This document shows, piece after piece, positions 59,290 to 64,000 of a DNA stretch of 64,000 nucleotides. The notes beneath the pieces were generated by a model that searched no databases, was not told where the DNA came from, and saw only the letters and a list, made by a program, of their open reading frames with translations. Each line of letters starts with the position of its first letter. Positions within the stretch are counted from its first letter, which is position 1. Origin of the DNA: Sulfurospirillum diekertiae. Its GTDB lineage: Bacteria > Campylobacterota > Campylobacteria > Campylobacterales > Sulfurospirillaceae. Made by a program: the position numbers and the translations under genes. The stretch is taken from positions 682,001-746,000 of the forward strand of contig NZ_CP021416.1 of NCBI RefSeq assembly GCF_002162315.1, read 5' to 3'.

Positions 59290-59339
59290 GTTACATGTAA
59301 AGATAACATACTTTACATGTAACCCTTCCATTTTGTTTT
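59290..59339 (+). terminator. terminator made of two repeat variants
   Basis: GTTACATGTAAAG (59290-59302) pairs perfectly with CTTTACATGTAAC (59311-59323) around the loop ATAACATA; a T-rich tail (TTTTGTTTTTT) follows. Both arms are one-mismatch TTTACATGTAAA copies, with compensating changes at the outer ends. Confidence 0.85.
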
Positions 59340-59403
59340 TTCCTTTATCTTTTTCCATATTTTCCGATTTAGGTATGGGGCAAATAAAATGAAGGAGATG
59401 GAC

Positions 59404-59934
59404 ATGAGTACCATCAACGCATCTTACACCAACCAAGTTCTGGTAGATCAAAATCAAAATACCTCCAGTAACAGTTCTACATCTTCAACTAAAACTGAAG
59501 GAGCCGTGTCAAGTGTGGCAGAAACCTCCAGTAGTACACCTGTTGATAGCGTTGAAATTTCGGATGAGGCAAAAGCATTGGCTGCTAGCAGCACAACGAG
59601 TGCTAGTTCAAGTAGCGGTGATACGTCTTCATCGTCATCATCAACGAGTAGTAAAAGTAGTGGTTCAAGTAGTGCACAAAGCGGGGGCGCAAGTGCAGCT
59701 TCAGGAGCCAGTAGTTCGTCATCATCTTCAAGTAGTGCAACGATAGATGCGCAGATAGAAGCGCTTGAAAAGAAAATCGCTGCGCTTGAAAAAGAGATCG
59801 CTGCGCAGCAAAAAACAGCTAAAAATGATGAGCAAAGTGCGAAAGATCTTCAAACAAAAGAGGCACTTTTGGCTTCTTATCAAGCACAGCTTGTGGAACT
59901 TGAAACACAAGCTGCTAAATCAACTTCTGCCTAA
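59404..59934 (+). CDS. Ser-rich low-complexity protein with a C-terminal coiled coil
   Basis: A 176-residue protein of unknown function. Residues about 1-40 are Ser/Thr/Asn-rich; VDSVEISDEAKALA near residue 45 resembles a short motif seen in flagellar and small secreted proteins; residues about 55-115 are almost only Ser, Thr, Gly and Ala; and the end (IDAQIEALEKKIAALEKEIA... QLVELETQAAKS) is a heptad-repeat coiled coil. No signal peptide or membrane segment is visible. ATG 59404 is chosen because AAGGAG lies six bases upstream; the earlier ATGs at 59389 and 59398 overlap that site. It stands between two paired-repeat terminators, so it is an independent unit. Confidence 0.65.
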   Translation: MSTINASYTNQVLVDQNQNTSSNSSTSSTKTEGAVSSVAETSSSTPVDSVEISDEAKALAASSTTSASSSSGDTSSSSSSTSSKSSGSSSAQSGGASAASGASSSSSSSSSATIDAQIEALEKKIAALEKEIAAQQKTAKNDEQSAKDLQTKEALLASYQAQLVELETQAAKSTSA

Positions 59935-59954
59935 ATAACCTATTTGGCTTGGGC

Positions 59955-59995
59955 AAAAGCTTTACATGTAACGTTTACATGTAAAGCTTTTTAGG
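59955..59995 (+). terminator. terminator made of two repeat copies
   Basis: AAAAGCTTTACATGTAA (59955-59971) pairs perfectly over 17 bp with TTACATGTAAAGCTTTT (59975-59991) around the 3-base loop CGT, followed by T's. The left arm is a variant copy (ending AAC), the right arm the perfect copy. Confidence 0.85.
59974..59985. repeat. TTTACATGTAAA element, copy 22
   Basis: Perfect copy, right arm of the terminator before dnaE. Confidence 0.95.
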
Positions 59996-60071
59996 CAACC
60001 CTTACACCCTCTTAAGTCCTCATTCGCTACAATAGATTCAAAATGAAAAAACTAATTATTGATGAGAAACC

Positions 60072-63000
60072 ATGAGCGACACACCTTACACACATTTACA
60101 TTTACATACTGAATATTCACTCCTTGATGGCGCCAATAAAATAGGCAAGCTGGTCAAAAAACTCAAATCCCAAGGCGTGACTTCTGTTGCCATAACCGAT
60201 CATGGAAACATGTTTGGCGCGATTGATTTTTACAAAACCATGCGTAAAGAGGGCATTAAGCCGATCATTGGCATGGAAGCGTACATTCACAACCAAGAGG
60301 ACATCGGCGATAAAACCACCAAACAACGTTTTCACCTCTGTTTATACGCTAAAAATGAGGTCGGTTATAAAAACTTGATGTATCTGGCTTCCATGAGTTA
60401 CATCAAAGGCTTTTACTACTATCCACGTATTAACAAACAGATGTTACGCGAACACTCCGAAGGGCTGGTTTGCTCGGGTGCGTGTCTGCAAGGCGAAGTC
60501 AACTGGCATCTGAATCTCAACAACAAACGTAATGTCCAATTTGGCGCAAAAGGGTATGAGCGTGCCAAAGAAGTAGCGCTTGAGTACAAAGCAATTTTTG
60601 GCGAGGACTTTTACTTAGAGCTGATGCGCCATGGTATTACCGATCAACACTTCATCGACGATGATATTTTGCGCATCTCCAAAGAGACGGGCATTAAAGT
60701 GATCGCCACCAATGACACCCACTACTTAGAGCAAGACAATGCCGAAGCGCACGAGGCGTTTATGTGTATTGCGATGAACAAAGAGTTTGATGACCCTAAC
60801 CGTCTGCGCCACTCCGTACACGAGTTTTACCTCAAATCGCCTGCGCAAATGAGCGACCTTTTTGCCGACATCCCTGAAGCGATTTCCAATACGCAAGAGA
60901 TTGTGGAAAAGTGTAATTTGGAGATTAAACTGGGCGATCCAACGCCTCCCAAATTTAAATTTACCAAAGAGTATGCCGCCAAAGAAGGACTCAGTTTTGA
61001 AAGCGATGATGAGTTTTTTGCGTACCACAGCCGTAAAGGATTGGAAAAACGCCTTTTACATGTCGATGCGAGTAAGCACGAAGAGTATCGCGCTAGACTG
61101 GAGCGGGAAATTGACATTATCTGCAAGATGAAATTCCCCGGTTACATGCTGATCGTTTGGGATTTTATCCGTGAAGCCAAAGAGCGCGGTGTGCCCGTAG
61201 GTCCTGGACGGGGTTCAGCAGCGGGTAGTTTGGTCGCATTTTCGCTTTTCATTACCGACATCGACCCGATGCCTTATAACCTGCTCTTCGAGCGATTTTT
61301 GAACCCTGAACGTATTAGTATGCCCGATATCGATATTGACTTTTGTCAGAGTCGTCGTGGTGAAATCATCGACTACGTCGTGGAAAAATACGGACGTTAC
61401 AACGTGGCGCAAGTCATCACGTTTGGTAAACTCTTAGCCAAAGGAGTCATTCGTGACGTGGCGCGTGTTTTAGCGATTCCGTATGCTGAAGCCGATGCGA
61501 TGGCAAAACTGATCCCCGATGAACTGGGCATTACGCTCAATGGTGTGGGAACAGAGGGCGAAGAGGGGTATAAACCAGGTGCCTACCAAAAAGAGCCCAA
61601 ACTTCGTGAACTCATCGAAAGCAGCCCTAAGATGCAACGCGTGTGGAAATTCGCGCTCGCTTTAGAAGGACTGAATCGTAACTCGGGTATGCATGCCGCG
61701 GGTGTCGTTATTAGCGATGAAGAGTTGTGGCATAAAACGCCACTTTATCAGCCCTCCGGCGAAGATCATCTTGTGACCCAGTATTCGCTCAATTACCTTG
61801 AAGATGTGGACTTAATCAAGTTCGACTTTTTGGGTCTGAAGACCCTAACGGTGATTGATAATGCGCTGAAACTGATTCGCGCACGTTACCAAAAAGAGAT
61901 AGATTTTACGACGATTGATATGAACGACCCTAAGGTGTATGAACTGATTCAAAGCGGTGAAACGGTGGGATTGTTTCAGATTGAGTCCAGTGGTATGCAA
62001 TCTTTGAATGAACGCCTCAAACCGACTAACTTTGAAGACCTGATCGCCGTACTTGCACTTTATCGCCCAGGTCCGATGGAGTCAGGCATGCTCGATGACT
62101 TTATTGAGCGAAAGAACGGTTTAAAAGAGATCAGCTACTTCTTTGATGAGTTTACGAAACCGCTTCGCCCGATTTTGGAGCCAACGTACGGGGTTATCGT
62201 TTACCAAGAACAGGTTATGCAGATCGTTCAAGCGATTGGCGGTTTTAGCCTTGGCGAAGCGGATTTGATTCGTCGTGCGATGGGTAAGAAAAAGATCGAC
62301 TACATGAAACAAAAAGCCGAAGAGTTTGCGCAAGGTGCGGTCAATCAAGGGCTCGATCGTGCGCATGCCATTGAGCTGTTTGGCTTAATCGAGAAGTTTG
62401 CAGGATACGGTTTTAACAAATCGCACTCCGCGGCGTACGCGATGGTTACCTTTGAGACAGCGTATCTGAAATGCTACTATCCGCAAGAGTTTATGGCGGC
62501 ACTTCTCACTTCAGAGCAAGACAATACCGATAAAATCGTAAAGTACATCGATGAGGTCAAACGTCTTGGTTTGAAGCTTTTACCTCCTTCCATTCAGCAC
62601 TCATTGATTGAATTTAGTGCGATTACCGACACCGATGGGCAAGAGGCGATTTTGTTTGGTATGGGCGCAATTAAAGGGGTCGGCAATGCGGCGATCAGCA
62701 AAATACTCGAAGCCAGAGAGGGCGCACTTTTTGCCGATATGAGCGATTTTATCTCGCGCATTGACAGCTCAAAGGTCAATAAAAAAGTGTTGGAATCGTT
62801 CATTAAATCGGGAAGTTTTGATGATTTTGGCTACTCAAGGCGTGCTTTACTCGAAAATATTGACGCCATCATTGAGGCAAGTGCGGAGTGTAGTCGGGCT
62901 AAAAAAATGGCAGAGTATTCCCTTTTTGGTGATGCCGAAGAGATGATGACGGTACAAGTGAGCATTGAGGATATTCCTGAATTTGATAATAAACGCATGC

Positions 63001-63617
63001 TTGAACTTGAGAAGGAGACGATTGGTTTTTACATCTCTGGGCATCCATTGGACGCATTTAGAGCAGAAATTGATGAGATGAGCTATACACTCTCCAGCGA
63101 GCGCGATCAAGTTGAAGATGGGAGTAAAGCCCTTTTTATTGGAAAAGTGGAAGGAATTACCGAGAAAATCAGCAAAAAAGGCAATAAGTTTGGCATCATC
63201 TCTTTGATGGATTTTCACGGTTCTATGGAACTCACGGTGTTTGAAAAACAGCTTGAATTGCTCTCTCGAATGGATTTGGAAAAACCACTCTGCTTTAAAG
63301 TCGATGTGAGCAATGATGGGCAGAATACCAAAATGCGTGTCATGAAAATCATGGAGCTCAGTGAAGCAAAAAAAGAGAAAATTGAGACCAAAGTCATTGA
63401 AGTGCCTCAAGAGCCCAAAGTGCTTCTGCTTGACCTGAGTGACGATACCAGTAAATTAGAGTTTTTATACCAAATTGTACGTCAAAATTCTGGACGCAGG
63501 CCACTTCATCTTGTCATCACGTCCAAGCTACAAGATGTGGTGATTGAGACAGGTTTTAGCGTGGATGATAGCATTGATGAACAGATCGCAGCACTTGAGT
63601 ATGTGAAGGTCGTTTAG
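60072..63617 (+). CDS. dnaE: DNA polymerase III subunit alpha
   Basis: Replicative polymerase, 1181 residues. The N-terminal PHP domain starts THLHLHTEYSLLDGANKIG with the metal-binding HLH. The palm has PDIDIDFC (catalytic Asp pair, near residue 418) and, further on, the FEDLIAVLALYRPGPMESG and GYGFNKSHSAAYAMVTFETA motifs of the fingers and tau-binding region, followed by a helix-hairpin-helix and an OB fold (ALFIGKVEGITEKISKKGNK) near residue 1020. Typical DnaE length. ATG 60072 is preceded by GATGAGAAACC. No perfect repeat copy lies in its 3.5 kb. The gene is convergent with the histidine kinase. Confidence 0.97.
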   Translation: MSDTPYTHLHLHTEYSLLDGANKIGKLVKKLKSQGVTSVAITDHGNMFGAIDFYKTMRKEGIKPIIGMEAYIHNQEDIGDKTTKQRFHLCLYAKNEVGYKNLMYLASMSYIKGFYYYPRINKQMLREHSEGLVCSGACLQGEVNWHLNLNNKRNVQFGAKGYERAKEVALEYKAIFGEDFYLELMRHGITDQHFIDDDILRISKETGIKVIATNDTHYLEQDNAEAHEAFMCIAMNKEFDDPNRLRHSVHEFYLKSPAQMSDLFADIPEAISNTQEIVEKCNLEIKLGDPTPPKFKFTKEYAAKEGLSFESDDEFFAYHSRKGLEKRLLHVDASKHEEYRARLEREIDIICKMKFPGYMLIVWDFIREAKERGVPVGPGRGSAAGSLVAFSLFITDIDPMPYNLLFERFLNPERISMPDIDIDFCQSRRGEIIDYVVEKYGRYNVAQVITFGKLLAKGVIRDVARVLAIPYAEADAMAKLIPDELGITLNGVGTEGEEGYKPGAYQKEPKLRELIESSPKMQRVWKFALALEGLNRNSGMHAAGVVISDEELWHKTPLYQPSGEDHLVTQYSLNYLEDVDLIKFDFLGLKTLTVIDNALKLIRARYQKEIDFTTIDMNDPKVYELIQSGETVGLFQIESSGMQSLNERLKPTNFEDLIAVLALYRPGPMESGMLDDFIERKNGLKEISYFFDEFTKPLRPILEPTYGVIVYQEQVMQIVQAIGGFSLGEADLIRRAMGKKKIDYMKQKAEEFAQGAVNQGLDRAHAIELFGLIEKFAGYGFNKSHSAAYAMVTFETAYLKCYYPQEFMAALLTSEQDNTDKIVKYIDEVKRLGLKLLPPSIQHSLIEFSAITDTDGQEAILFGMGAIKGVGNAAISKILEAREGALFADMSDFISRIDSSKVNKKVLESFIKSGSFDDFGYSRRALLENIDAIIEASAECSRAKKMAEYSLFGDAEEMMTVQVSIEDIPEFDNKRMLELEKETIGFYISGHPLDAFRAEIDEMSYTLSSERDQVEDGSKALFIGKVEGITEKISKKGNKFGIISLMDFHGSMELTVFEKQLELLSRMDLEKPLCFKVDVSNDGQNTKMRVMKIMELSEAKKEKIETKVIEVPQEPKVLLLDLSDDTSKLEFLYQIVRQNSGRRPLHLVITSKLQDVVIETGFSVDDSIDEQIAALEYVKVV

Positions 63618-63619
63618 CC

Positions 63620-63631
63620 TTTACATGTAAA
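63620..63631. repeat. TTTACATGTAAA element, copy 23
   Basis: Perfect copy in the 31-bp gap between the convergent dnaE and histidine kinase genes. Confidence 0.95.
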
Positions 63632-63648
63632 GATTAAACCAAACCTTT

Positions 63649-64000
63649 TTAGCGTGGAATTCGAATCTCAAAGCCTTTTGGATCTTCTAAAAGGTTGATT
63701 CTTCCACTGTGCGCTTGAATGATCTGCAACGAAAGTGCCAGTCCTAGTCCATTACCTTTGGTTTTGGTCGTTTTAAACGGTTCAAAAAGGATGTTTTTAT
63801 TCTCAATCGCTTTGCCATCGTCCTTTACATGTAAAAGAAAAAACTCACAGTCTTGTACATACGAAATGCTGACATTTCCACTCTCATTTTCGCACTCTTC
63901 AATCGCATCAATCGCATTAAAAATAAAATTTTGAAGAACTAAGTTTAACAGTTCAAAATCGGCTTTAATCTCAACGTGAGGCAGATCAAAATGAAACGAA
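63649..64000 (-). CDS. sensor histidine kinase, C-terminal part (partial)
   Basis: The frame runs off the right edge; the last 117 or so codons are visible. The GHKL ATPase motifs are LNLVLQNFIFNAIDAIEEC (N box) and ILFEPFKTTKTKGNGLGLAL (G boxes), then IIQAHSGRINLLEDPKGFEI. The usual DxGxG (G1) appears here as DDGKAI, directly after LHVK, which is encoded by a TTTACATGTAAA. The family senses signals at the membrane and phosphorylates a response regulator; the sensor domain and the partner are outside the window. Confidence 0.85.
   Translation of the reverse strand, partial: SFHFDLPHVEIKADFELLNLVLQNFIFNAIDAIEECENESGNVSISYVQDCEFFLLHVKDDGKAIENKNILFEPFKTTKTKGNGLGLALSLQIIQAHSGRINLLEDPKGFEIRIPR
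63824..63835. repeat. TTTACATGTAAA element, copy 24
   Basis: Perfect copy inside the histidine kinase gene, LHVK, immediately before the DDGKAI ATP-binding segment. Confidence 0.95.

Noticed and set aside
43-63835. TTTACATGTAAA as a CRISPR repeat, parS site or insertion-sequence end
   Set aside because: Spacing is irregular and no spacers or cas genes are seen; parS sites are few, 16 bp and near the origin; no transposase or flanking duplications accompany the copies.

Overview
The window is a dense, roughly 40% GC bacterial chromosome segment that looks like a Campylobacterota (epsilonproteobacterial) genome, most likely Sulfurospirillum or a close relative. The reasons are the argH-pckA-pycB order also known in Campylobacter, 6S RNA upstream of purD, an epsilonproteobacterial MutS7 with an HNH tail, several chemoreceptors, and TATAAT promoters without clear -35 boxes. 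No phage, insertion sequence, rRNA operon or CRISPR array is visible.

Layout. 1-5.4 kb: a divergent DUF721/LptM-like pair, then nadB, nhaD, guaA and hemD. 5.4-12.4 kb: 6S RNA, purD, an RDD membrane protein, lptD, pnp, atpE and tRNA-Leu(GAG). 12.4-18.8 kb: a small unknown gene, an OadG-like subunit with the biotin-dependent carboxyltransferase, pckA, argH and a convergent HIT gene. 18.9-28.2 kb: pheS-pheT-aroA-ispH-rpsA-(membrane protein)-serA, one tightly packed run. 28.4-33.8 kb: an efflux operon (TolC-like, adaptor, and an RND pump split into two genes). 33.8-41 kb: a small XRE regulator operon, efp, and three chemoreceptors with a DJ-1 family gene among them. 41-48.3 kb: MutS7, a DUF2721 protein, a CvfB-like protein, an HI0933-family flavoprotein and a diguanylate cyclase. 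48.4-57 kb, minus strand: hemJ, cowN, an esterase, an OYE-family reductase and a complete CmeABC-like efflux operon. 57.1-64 kb: a PAS protein with a Cache chemoreceptor, a Ser-rich coiled-coil protein, dnaE and the end of a histidine kinase.

Two patterns are not explained by gene content. First, the 12-bp palindrome TTTACATGTAAA occurs 24 times perfectly, plus about 10 one-mismatch copies, against an expectation of about 0.02. Inside genes it is read as LHV(K/N) or FTCK; between genes it sits at terminators or convergent ends and often forms the terminator stem. It behaves like an uptake-sequence or HIP1-type genomic element. Second, four genes (nadB, lptD, a membrane protein before serA, and a tolC-like gene) are one base out of frame at a homopolymer within the first few codons. 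In each, removing one base gives a textbook N-terminus. This is either sequencing error, phase variation or slippage.
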